From Myxococcales bacterium (GTDB lineage: Bacteria; Myxococcota_A; Polyangia; Polyangiales; Ga0077539): 64,000 nt of DNA. Both the position numbers and the translations under genes were made by a program. The notes beneath the pieces are model-generated. The model had not been told where the DNA came from. It made no database searches and worked only from the letters and a program-made list of their open reading frames with translations. Below, piece by piece: positions 51,696-59,895 of the stretch (its first letter is position 1; each line of letters opens with the position of its first letter). The stretch spans positions 1 to 64,000 of the forward strand of contig JAEUKI010000052.1 of the NCBI GenBank assembly GCA_016793325.1, given 5' to 3'.

Positions 51696-52478
51696 TTGCG
51701 CGTCGACCTTCCAACCAGGCAGCGCGCGAGGGGCGCCTCGATCTTCCCCGTGCTCGCGCTCGTCGCGGCGAGCGCGCTCACGTGGTGGGCTTGCCGCGCG
51801 CCGGGGCTCAACAACGGCGCTGCGTGCGTTCGCGCGACCGAGTGCGAGTCGCTCGTGTGCAATTTTCAACTCGCCCAGGACGCGAGCGCCGACGGCAGCG
51901 CGACGGGGACGTGCGTCGGCCGCTGCACCTCGAGCGCGCAGTGCGCGAACTCCTTCGTCTGCGGCCGCTACGACTTTCGGGGAATCATCCCGGACAGCGG
52001 CCCGGACGGCGAAGGCGTCCGCGAGGGCCCCGACTTCGAGATCCTTCGGTCGTGCCGTCCCAAGCTCAACGTCGCGTGCTCGCGCGACGAGCAGTGCGGC
52101 CGCGGCGAGGGCTGCTTCGGCGCGCCGAGCGGCGTGTGCGCCCGCCGCTGCTCGCGCTCGTCCGAGTGCGTGACTCGATTTTGTGTGTCCGAAAACAACA
52201 GCGAGTCCTGCGGATCGCCAGGCCTCTGCATGCCCGAGTGCGACGACCTCTCCGAGTGCGCCGCGAACCAGTACTGCGCGTTCGCGTACGGCGGCAACAG
52301 CGTGCACGGCCGCTGCGCGCCGCTCATGACGGCGGACGGCGGCTGCCCGGGCCCCGACGCCGATGCCGATGCCGGCGACGCGAGTGCTTCTGACGCCGAC
52401 GCGAGCGTTCCCGACGCACCCGAGCCCGCGCCCGACGCGGACGCGGCGGCGGCCGACGGCGATGGAGCGCAAGGGTAG
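51696..52478 (+). CDS. Cys-rich lipoprotein with acidic tail
   Basis: A 260-residue predicted lipoprotein; a long signal sequence ends at ALTWWAC (Cys33). The mature part has about 26 Cys in repeated modules (CVRATECESLVCN, CSRDEQCGRGEGCFG, CSRSSECVTRFCV, CDDLSECAANQYCA), the same C-x5-C-x4-C pattern as in the lipoproteins at 59896-64000. It ends in a 50-residue Asp/Ala-rich tail (DADADAGDASASDADASVPD). TTG 51696 is the likely start, with AGGAG eight bases upstream and no better codon before the signal helix. Function unknown; possibly surface adhesion. Confidence 0.75.
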   Translation: MRVDLPTRQRARGASIFPVLALVAASALTWWACRAPGLNNGAACVRATECESLVCNFQLAQDASADGSATGTCVGRCTSSAQCANSFVCGRYDFRGIIPDSGPDGEGVREGPDFEILRSCRPKLNVACSRDEQCGRGEGCFGAPSGVCARRCSRSSECVTRFCVSENNSESCGSPGLCMPECDDLSECAANQYCAFAYGGNSVHGRCAPLMTADGGCPGPDADADAGDASASDADASVPDAPEPAPDADAAAADGDGAQG

Positions 52479-52527
52479 GCCATCTGGCCTATCGACCCCA
52501 TCGGTCGCGCGGCGCACCGTTGCGCGC

Positions 52528-53340
52528 ATGACCGACGAAGCTTCACCGGACGTTGTGTTTGTTCACGGGGCGTGGGTGGGCCCGCGTTGTTGGGACTCGT
52601 TCAAGGGCCTCTACGAGAAGAAGGGGCTCTCGTGCCTCGCGCCGTCGTGGCCGTTCGACGAGAGACCGTACGACGCCCTCCGCAGCGCTCCGAGCGCCGA
52701 GCTCGCGCGCGTCGGCGTCGGTGAAATCGTCGCGCACTACGAGGCCCTCTTGCGACCCATGAAGCGGCAACCGCTCCTCGTCGGCCACTCGTTCGGCGGG
52801 CTCTTTGTGCAGATGTTGCTCGATCGCGGGCTCGGGTCGGCGGGGGTCGCGATCGACTCGGCGCCGCCCAAGGGCGTGATGGCGACGCCCACAGCGGTGC
52901 GCGCGGGGCTCGGCGTGCTGCTCTCGTTCTTCGGGTGGCGCCGCGTGCTCAGGATCTCGCGCTCGGCGTTTTCGTGGGGCTTCGTCCACGAGCTCGACGC
53001 GGCCGCGCAGAAGCGCGCCTTCGATGAGCACGTGATCCCGACGCCGGGGCGCCCATTTTTTCAAGCCGCGTTCGCGCCGCTCTCGAGCGCCACCAAGGTT
53101 CGCTACGACAACGTCGAGCGCGCGCCGCTGCTGCTGATCGCGGGCTCGCTCGATCGAACGGTCCCCGCCGCGATGAACCGGGCGAATTTCGCGCACTATC
53201 AGCAGCACGCGCGCGTCCGCGAGAAGACTGCCTTCAAGGAGTTCTCTGGCCGGTCGCACTGGATTATCGCCGAGCCCGGATGGGAAGAGGTCGCCGAGCA
53301 CTCGCTCGACTGGGCCCGAAGCACCGGCGCCGCGCGCTGA
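52528..53340 (+). CDS. Alpha/beta hydrolase
   Basis: A 270-residue soluble hydrolase. The oxyanion segment VVFVHGAWVGPRCWDSF, the nucleophile elbow LLVGHSFGGLF (Ser88), an acid in AGSLDRTVP and a C-terminal His in GRSHWI (His244) make a complete catalytic triad. No signal peptide. Related enzymes are esterases or haloperoxidase-like; the substrate is not evident. ATG 52528 chosen because the upstream open frame overlaps the lipoprotein gene. Confidence 0.88.
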   Translation: MTDEASPDVVFVHGAWVGPRCWDSFKGLYEKKGLSCLAPSWPFDERPYDALRSAPSAELARVGVGEIVAHYEALLRPMKRQPLLVGHSFGGLFVQMLLDRGLGSAGVAIDSAPPKGVMATPTAVRAGLGVLLSFFGWRRVLRISRSAFSWGFVHELDAAAQKRAFDEHVIPTPGRPFFQAAFAPLSSATKVRYDNVERAPLLLIAGSLDRTVPAAMNRANFAHYQQHARVREKTAFKEFSGRSHWIIAEPGWEEVAEHSLDWARSTGAAR

Positions 53341-53404
53341 GCGACCCCGAGCGCGCGCGGCGGGTATCTCGCGCGCGCGCCGCTGCCGTACAGTCTCCGC
53401 GCGC

Positions 53405-54943
53405 GTGACGCCTCTTGCACCGAAGCGAATGGCCGAGCTCGTCGGGGCGCTCTCGCTCGCCACCGACAGCGCCAACGGCGTGCGGCCGCAGACGGCGATT
53501 CGTACGGCGATCCTCGCGGTCGACCTCGCGCGCGCCGCGGGCGCGGCGACGGACGTTCAGCACGCCGCGTTTTGGACGGCGCTGCTGCGCTTCATCGGCT
53601 GCACGTCGTTTGCGCACGAGACCGCGCGATGGGCCGCAGGCGACGACCTCGCGCTGTTGGCCGAGCTCCAAACGACGGACGTCGAGCGGCCCTCGACCGT
53701 GCTCCGTGGCGCGATCCGCGCGAGTCGTTCGGCCAACGCGTTCGCGCGCGTCGCGTCGTTCGCGCGGCTCGTGTCCGATCGTGACGCCTCGGCGCGGTTC
53801 GCGGATGCGCATTGTTCACAGGCAAATTCGCTGGCCGAATCGCTGGGAGCCCCGCCGCTCGTCCGCGCGGCGCTCGGCGACCTCTACGAGCGCTTCGATG
53901 GGTTGGGCGCCCCGCGAAACGCGCGCGGCGAAGAGCTCTCGCTCGTCGCTCGGGTGGTGCACGTCGCTGCGTGGGCCGAGGCGCACGCAGCGCTCGCAGG
54001 GCCCGACGCGGCCCTCGAGGCGGTGCGCGCGATGCGAGGGCGCTCGCTCGATCCTGCGCTCGTCGACCGGTTCGTTCGCGATGTCGCGACCACGCTCGCC
54101 GCTCCGCCGACGCCCATCTTCGAGTCGATGCTCGAGCGCGAGCCATCGCCGCAGTGGACGATCGACGACCCGGAGCCGGTGTTCGTCGCGTTTGCGAAGT
54201 ACGCGGATTTGAAGTCGCCGTATTTGCTCGGGCACTCGACGGGCGTCGCCTCGCTCGTCGATCGCACCGCAGAGTCGCTTGGATTTTCTCAGGCCGAACG
54301 CGTGATCGCGCGAAAGGCGGCGCTGGTTCACGACGTCGGCCGCGTCGCGCTGCCCAACGGACTCTGGGACAGCCCCGCGCCGCTCGGCCGCGTCGAGCGC
54401 GATGCGATCGCGTCGCACGCCACGCACACCGAGCGCATCCTCGCGTTCGGCGAGCACACTCGATCGCTGGCCGTCGTCGCGAGCGCCGCGCACGAGCGAC
54501 AAGACGAGTCGGGCTATCCGCATCGACGCGCGCCCCGAGATCGATGCGCGCGGCTGCTCGCGGTGTGCGATGTCCTTCACGCGCTCGGCGAAGCGAGGCC
54601 CCACCGCGCGGCGCTCGGCGCCGAGGCGCGCGAGGCGATCCTGCTCGAAGACGCGCGGGGCTCGAGGCTCGATCGGACGATCGCAGACGCCGCGCTCGCG
54701 ACGGCGAAGGGGCGCGTGTTGCCGTCGCGCGCGTCGGTCCTCTCCGAGCGCGAGATCGAAGTGCTCGTCGAGCTCGCGCGGGGAGCCAGCAACAAAGAGA
54801 TCGCGGTCGCGCTCGGCGTGTCGCCGAAGACCGTGCAGCACCACGTGGCGCACGTGTACGAGAAGACCGGCGTTCGTTCGCGCGCGGCGGCGGCGCTCTA
54901 CGCGGTCGAGCACGGGTTGGTCGTTTCGAAGAGCCTCGGGTGA
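53405..54943 (+). CDS. Tandem HD-GYP-like regulator with LuxR HTH
   Basis: A 512-residue protein. The first half ends in a degenerate HD-GYP-like segment (YERFDGLGAPRNARGEELS). The second half has a better HD-GYP domain: GHSTGVASLVDRTAESLGFS, AALVHDVGRVALPNGLW with the HD pair, and AHERQDESGYPHRRAP, where the usual HHExxDGxGYP is altered to AHExxDExGYP. The last 65 residues are a LuxR-type HTH (LSEREIEVLVELARGASNKE, SPKTVQHHVAHVYEKTGVRS). The altered metal motifs make c-di-GMP hydrolysis uncertain. I recall the same layout in actinobacterial regulators beginning 'RLAELVAALSL', matched here by MAELVGALSLATDSANG. GTG start at 53405. Confidence 0.82.
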   Translation: MTPLAPKRMAELVGALSLATDSANGVRPQTAIRTAILAVDLARAAGAATDVQHAAFWTALLRFIGCTSFAHETARWAAGDDLALLAELQTTDVERPSTVLRGAIRASRSANAFARVASFARLVSDRDASARFADAHCSQANSLAESLGAPPLVRAALGDLYERFDGLGAPRNARGEELSLVARVVHVAAWAEAHAALAGPDAALEAVRAMRGRSLDPALVDRFVRDVATTLAAPPTPIFESMLEREPSPQWTIDDPEPVFVAFAKYADLKSPYLLGHSTGVASLVDRTAESLGFSQAERVIARKAALVHDVGRVALPNGLWDSPAPLGRVERDAIASHATHTERILAFGEHTRSLAVVASAAHERQDESGYPHRRAPRDRCARLLAVCDVLHALGEARPHRAALGAEAREAILLEDARGSRLDRTIADAALATAKGRVLPSRASVLSEREIEVLVELARGASNKEIAVALGVSPKTVQHHVAHVYEKTGVRSRAAAALYAVEHGLVVSKSLG

Positions 54944-55005
54944 GCGATCTCCGAGCCGCGAACAAGCTGCAATTCGACCGGTGAATCGCTACGATCCGCA
55001 CAGCC

Positions 55006-55998
55006 ATGAAGTGGTTCAACGATCGCGCGTGGGTCCAGCGAGCAACGAGGGCGAACCGTGAGGGTGATCGTTTGCGGACGGTGAGCAGCGAGCTGCGCGT
55101 TGCGCTCGTCGTCGGCGCGCTGCACGCGGTGTCAATGGGCGGATGCGCGCCGTCGGAGGCGCGGTGCGTTCCCAACGAGACGCGCGTGTGCGCGTGCGCT
55201 GGGGGGCGCGCAGGAGTGCAACAGTGTCAGTCGAGCGGGGCGAGCTACAGCGTGTGCGACTGCTCGCAAGCGCAAGACGTTGCCGTGAACGACGCGACGT
55301 CGGACGCGATGGCGCCGACCGACAGCGGCGTCGTGAACGGGTCCGATGTGGTCAGCGTGATGGACAGCGCTGTGGGCAACGACAGCGGCGTCCCGTTGAT
55401 CGATTGCCGATCGTTGCCGTCGTCGCTTCCGAGCGGGTGGGTCCGCGGCGTTCCTGCGTTGTTCACCGAGGTCCCTTGGATCGAGATCGCCGGGACGTTT
55501 TGGAACCCGTTTCCAAACGGCGGCGGGACCGGTCGCATCCTGACGAGCCGAGGTGAGTATCTTTCGCTCGAGTTCACGACGCCGACCGACGTCGCCGATT
55601 GGAACATGCGCGCTCCCAACAAACGCGCCTCGTGGGATCGCTCACAAGTCGGCGGCGAAGCCGACGTCGTGTACATCGGCTTCAGCACGTGCCCCGGTGA
55701 CTTTCGGCTCCCGCCGCGCGATCAAGTCGCGCCCGCGAACGACCCGACCTTCGCGCGCGGCTGTCGCAGCGTTCGCCGCGCAGGGGCCGTTGCCGACGCG
55801 CCGCAGTCGAACATCGTGTACGAGATCAGCGCTGCGCCGTCGGACGAGTCGCGCTGTCGGCTCGCGCCGGGGCGTCGCTACTTTCTCAACGTCATTCGCG
55901 CGGATGTGCTCGACGGAGCGATCGGGGCTCCCGCGACCGAAGCGGGGTGCGTCAACCCCGATCTCACGCGTTGTGGCATTCAAATGCGCGTGGACTGA
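55006..55998 (+). CDS. Lipoprotein, function unknown
   Basis: A 330-residue predicted lipoprotein with lipobox VSMGGC (Cys47) after a long N-region. A short Cys-rich module (CVPNETRVCACAGG; VCDCSQAQ) is followed by an Asp/Ser-rich linker (SDAMAPTDSGVVNGSDV) and a C-terminal domain of about 200 residues, beta-rich, with GTFWNPFPNGGGTGRILTSR and VYIGFSTCPGDFRLP. I do not recognise this domain. It may be a secreted binding protein. ATG 55006 gives a longer than usual signal region; a GTG at 55081 (VSSELRVALVV) is an alternative. Confidence 0.7.
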   Translation: MKWFNDRAWVQRATRANREGDRLRTVSSELRVALVVGALHAVSMGGCAPSEARCVPNETRVCACAGGRAGVQQCQSSGASYSVCDCSQAQDVAVNDATSDAMAPTDSGVVNGSDVVSVMDSAVGNDSGVPLIDCRSLPSSLPSGWVRGVPALFTEVPWIEIAGTFWNPFPNGGGTGRILTSRGEYLSLEFTTPTDVADWNMRAPNKRASWDRSQVGGEADVVYIGFSTCPGDFRLPPRDQVAPANDPTFARGCRSVRRAGAVADAPQSNIVYEISAAPSDESRCRLAPGRRYFLNVIRADVLDGAIGAPATEAGCVNPDLTRCGIQMRVD

Positions 55999-56097
55999 CC
56001 GCCGCGGCCGCGCGAGGGACCGCGAAGCAGCGGCGAACATTTCCCCGGACAACCCCCTCCCGTTCGTGGCGGGTTGGCCGCAGACTCCCGCGCGCTG

Positions 56098-57942
56098 ATG
56101 TCTGTCGATTCTGTGGAAGTCGCCCCGAGCGCCGCACGAAATTCAACGCCCGCTCGCGCCAGCGACCCGCCGCTGCCGACCGCGCCCGAAGCGCGTTGGA
56201 CGGTCGGTTCGTTGGTTCGCGCCCACCGCCGTGAGTTCGCGATCGGATCGGCGTTCTTGGTGCTCTCGACCACGTTCGCGGCGCTGATCCCACAGCTCAT
56301 CCGCGGGACCACCAACGCCATCGTCACGGCGCGCGCCGACGACGGAATGCGCATCGCTGTCGCGATGATGGTCGTCGCGGTGCTCGCGGCGATCACGCGC
56401 GTGGCCTCGCGCATCTGGATCTTCAACGGCGGTCGCAACATCGAGTACCGGCTGCGCGGCGAGATGCTCGCGCGGCTCCACACGCTCGGACCTGCGTTTT
56501 TTCGCGGAATGAGCGCGGGCGAAGTGATGTCTCGCGCGACCAACGACCTCGGGCAAGTGCGGCTGCTCGTCGGGTTCGGCGCGCTCAACATCGTCAACGC
56601 GCTCGTCGCGTACTCGGTGAACCTGCCGCTCATGTTCGGTCGTTCGTGGAAGCTCACGCTCGCGTCTCTCGCGCCGTTTCCGCTCTTTTTGGTGCTCACG
56701 CGCTTCTTCGCGAAGCCGCTCTTCTCGCGGTCGCGCGCGACGCAAGACGCGATCGGCGCCCTCAGCGAGCGGGTGCAGCAGACGCTCGCGGGCATGCGCG
56801 TGGTGCGCGCGTACCAGCTCGAGGGACCGGAGACCAAGTCGTTCTCCAAGCTCTCGAACGAGTCGCTCGAGGCGAACCTGTCCCTCGCGCGGCTGCGCGG
56901 ATCGCTCTGGCCGATCCTCGGGACGAGCGCCGCGATCGCCGCGCTGATCGTGCTCTGGTACGGCGGGACGCTCGTGCGTCGCGGCGAGGCGACCGTCGGC
57001 GACATCCTCGCGTTTCAAGGGCACATCGCGCTCGTCGCGTGGCCCACGGTGGCGCTCGGGTACATCGTCTCGATCCTGGCGCGCGGAAAGGCCTCGCTCG
57101 AGCGCATCAATCAAGTGCTCGTCGCGCAGCCCGACGTCGCCGATGAGTCGAGCGGCGACAGCGTCGTGAAGAGCGAAGACCTTCGCGGAGGGCTGCGCGT
57201 CGAGGGACTTCGGTACTCGGTCGACGGGCGGGCGCTCGTGGACGGGGTGACGTTCTCTGTTCCCGCAGGGGGATCGCTCGCGATCGTCGGCAAGACGGGC
57301 AGCGGAAAGAGCGTGCTCGCGCAGCTCGTGACGCGCATGCTCCCGACGCCCAAGGGGGCGGTGTTCATCGACGGACACGACCTCTGTACCGTGCCGCTCG
57401 CGACGCTGCGAGCCAACGTCTGTCTCGCGCAGCAAGAGGCGTTTTTGTTCTCGTCGACGATCGCGCGAAACATCGCGTTCGCGACGGGCGATCCGGACCT
57501 TCCCGACAACGTTCGGCGTGCGAAAGAAGCGGCGACGGAGGTTCAGCTCGCGGGCGAAGTCGCGACGATGGGCGACGGGTTCGACACGATCGTCGGCGAG
57601 CGCGGCGTGCAGCTCTCGGGCGGACAGAAGCAGCGCGTTTCGCTCGCGCGTGCGCTCTTGGCGGCCCCCAAGGTCCTCGTGCTCGACGACCCGCTCTCGG
57701 CGGTGGACGCGCGGACCGAGTCGCTGATCTTGGACGCGATCGACCGCGCGGCGCAGGGCAGGACGCTCTTGCTCGTCACGCACCGGATCGCGGCGGCGGC
57801 GCGCTGCGACCGCGTGATCGTGCTCGACGAGGGCCGCGTCATCGAAGAGGGAACGCCGGACGAGCTCCTTCGCAACGGCGGCCTGTACGCGAGGCTCGCT
57901 GAGCATCAGCGGCTCGAAGCCGAGCTGGAGGCGATGGAGTGA
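56098..57942 (+). CDS. ABC exporter half-transporter, degenerate ATPase partner
   Basis: A 614-residue type IV ABC exporter half: about 45 residues of N-terminal tail, six-helix membrane domain (about 45-340), then a nucleotide-binding domain. Walker A GKTGSGKS, Q-loop LAQQEAFLFSST, signature LSGGQ and H-loop VTHRIAA are canonical, but the Walker B end is VLVLDDPLSAVDART, with Asp in place of the catalytic Glu, as in the degenerate half of heterodimers such as BmrC/D or TM287/288. The stop overlaps the next gene's ATG (TGATG). ATG 56098 chosen. Together they are a heterodimeric multidrug or lipid exporter in the inner membrane. Confidence 0.93.
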   Translation: MSVDSVEVAPSAARNSTPARASDPPLPTAPEARWTVGSLVRAHRREFAIGSAFLVLSTTFAALIPQLIRGTTNAIVTARADDGMRIAVAMMVVAVLAAITRVASRIWIFNGGRNIEYRLRGEMLARLHTLGPAFFRGMSAGEVMSRATNDLGQVRLLVGFGALNIVNALVAYSVNLPLMFGRSWKLTLASLAPFPLFLVLTRFFAKPLFSRSRATQDAIGALSERVQQTLAGMRVVRAYQLEGPETKSFSKLSNESLEANLSLARLRGSLWPILGTSAAIAALIVLWYGGTLVRRGEATVGDILAFQGHIALVAWPTVALGYIVSILARGKASLERINQVLVAQPDVADESSGDSVVKSEDLRGGLRVEGLRYSVDGRALVDGVTFSVPAGGSLAIVGKTGSGKSVLAQLVTRMLPTPKGAVFIDGHDLCTVPLATLRANVCLAQQEAFLFSSTIARNIAFATGDPDLPDNVRRAKEAATEVQLAGEVATMGDGFDTIVGERGVQLSGGQKQRVSLARALLAAPKVLVLDDPLSAVDARTESLILDAIDRAAQGRTLLLVTHRIAAAARCDRVIVLDEGRVIEEGTPDELLRNGGLYARLAEHQRLEAELEAME

Positions 57943-59810
57943 TGGCCACGCCCGACAGCTCCGCCGCGAAGAGCGGCAATCCACCGGCGCAAAAGCCCGC
58001 AGCCAAGACCGGCGCCGAGGTCGAGAAGGCCTTTCACGAAGAGGGCGGCCTCGGCAAGGTCTACGACACGGCGCTCTTGAAGAAGCTCTGGCCGTTTGTT
58101 CGGCCCTATCGAGTGCCGTTCTTCTTGTCGCTCGCGATGATGCCGCTCGCGAGCGAGCTGCTCGTCGCGCAGCCGAGGATCATGCGCTCGGCGATCGACG
58201 ACGGGATCGTCCGAGGCGTTCCCGGCGCGCTCACGCGCGCGTCGCTCGCGCTCGCGGCGCTGCTCGTGTTCGAGTTCATCGTGCGCTTCGTGCAGATGTA
58301 CTCGATGCAGTGGGTCGGCCAGAAGGCGATGGCGGACCTGCGCGAGCACACGTTTTCATTTCTCCTGCGCCAGCGCTTGGCGTTCTTCGATCGACAGCCG
58401 GTGGGCAGGCTCGTCACGCGCGTGACCAACGACGTCGACGCGCTCGGCGAGCTGTTCGCGTCCGGGGCGGTCTCGGCGCTCGGAGACGTCATCACGCTCG
58501 CGCGCATCGTCGTGGCGATGCTCGTGCTCTCGCCGAAGCTCTCGCTCTTCGCCTTCGTCGCGGTGCCCCCGCTCGCGCTGCTCGTCGATCGGTTTCGCCG
58601 GCGCGCGCGCGACGCGTTTCGCGAGATCCGCACGAAGACCGCGCGCATGAACACGTACCTCGGCGAGCAAGTCGCGGGCGTCTCCGTCGTGCAAGCGTAC
58701 GGGCAGCAAGAGCGCTGTCAGCGCGAGTTCGACGACATCAACCGCGCGTATCGCGAGGCGAATCACCAGTCGATTCGCTACGACGCGCTGTTGTTCGCCG
58801 TGGTCGAAATGTTCGCCACGGTGTGCACCGCGACGCTGCTCTTCGTCGGCGCGCGCGCGGCCGGCGCTCACTCGGATGCGGCGACGATCGGGACGCTCGT
58901 GGCGTTCGTGCAGTACATCTCGCGCTTCTTCGAGCCCCTCCGCGAGCTCTCGGGCAAGTACACGATCCTGCAGAGCTCGATGGCGGGCGCCGAGCGAATC
59001 TTTCAGCTCCTCGACAAGCCCGAGCCGGACGCGGGCCTCGACCCGACGAAGGTCTCGAAGCCGGACCCGAGCGCCCCGCGGATTCGCTTCGACCGCGTGA
59101 CGTTCTCGTACGGCAAGGGCAAGGACGTCCTTCGCTCGGTGGATTTCTCGGTCGCGCGCGGCGAGACGGTCGCGCTCGTCGGCGCCACGGGCGCGGGAAA
59201 GAGCACGGTCTGTTCGCTCGTTCAGCGGTTGTACGACGTCGACGACGGGGCCATCTCGGTCGACGGCGTCGACGTGCGCGGGACGGTGAGCGACGAGCTC
59301 CGCGCGAAGTTCGGCGTGGTCCCGCAGGACGCGTATTTGTTTCCCGGCGACGTGCTCACCAACATCGCCGTGGGTACGGACACGCCCGATCGCGCGCGGG
59401 CCGAGAAGTGCGCGAAGGACGTGGGGCTCGACGCCGTCCTCGATCGCCGAGGAAAGGGCCTCGAGACCAAGGTCGACGAGCGCGGGGCCAACTTCTCGGC
59501 GGGCGAACGGCAGCTCATCGCGCTCGCGCGTGCGCTCTATCGCGCGCCGGAGATCCTTCTGCTCGACGAGGCGACCTCGAGCGTCGACAGCGAGACCGAG
59601 TCCGTCGTTCAGCGAGCGATCGAGCGCGCGCTCGAAGGGCGCACGGCCATCGTCGTCGCGCACCGATTGAGCACGATCCGCAACGCCGATCGCATCCTCG
59701 TGTTTCACAAGGGACAGATCGCCGAGAGCGGGACCCACGAAGAGCTCCTCGCGAAGGACGGGATCTACGCGAGGCTGCACAAGCTGCAGTTCGCGGGCGC
59801 GGCCGCGTAG
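57942..59810 (+). CDS. ABC exporter half-transporter, consensus ATPase
   Basis: A 622-residue partner of the preceding ABC half. N-terminal 50 residues are polar, then the membrane domain (FDRQPVGRLVTRVTNDVDAL coupling segment) and NBD. Walker A GATGAGKST, signature FSAGERQ (a common variant in this branch), Walker B ILLLDEATSSVD with the catalytic Glu, and H-loop VAHRLST are intact. The heterodimer thus has one consensus and one degenerate ATP site. Similar pairs are annotated MdlA/MdlB or YheI/YheH. Substrate unknown. Confidence 0.94.
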   Translation: MATPDSSAAKSGNPPAQKPAAKTGAEVEKAFHEEGGLGKVYDTALLKKLWPFVRPYRVPFFLSLAMMPLASELLVAQPRIMRSAIDDGIVRGVPGALTRASLALAALLVFEFIVRFVQMYSMQWVGQKAMADLREHTFSFLLRQRLAFFDRQPVGRLVTRVTNDVDALGELFASGAVSALGDVITLARIVVAMLVLSPKLSLFAFVAVPPLALLVDRFRRRARDAFREIRTKTARMNTYLGEQVAGVSVVQAYGQQERCQREFDDINRAYREANHQSIRYDALLFAVVEMFATVCTATLLFVGARAAGAHSDAATIGTLVAFVQYISRFFEPLRELSGKYTILQSSMAGAERIFQLLDKPEPDAGLDPTKVSKPDPSAPRIRFDRVTFSYGKGKDVLRSVDFSVARGETVALVGATGAGKSTVCSLVQRLYDVDDGAISVDGVDVRGTVSDELRAKFGVVPQDAYLFPGDVLTNIAVGTDTPDRARAEKCAKDVGLDAVLDRRGKGLETKVDERGANFSAGERQLIALARALYRAPEILLLDEATSSVDSETESVVQRAIERALEGRTAIVVAHRLSTIRNADRILVFHKGQIAESGTHEELLAKDGIYARLHKLQFAGAAA

Positions 59811-59895
59811 GGTCGAACCGTCGATTGTTCTCTCTCTCGGGTGGCTTTCCGTTCGCGCTTGGTTCTGATACCAAGAGTTGGACGGAGGATCGGCG

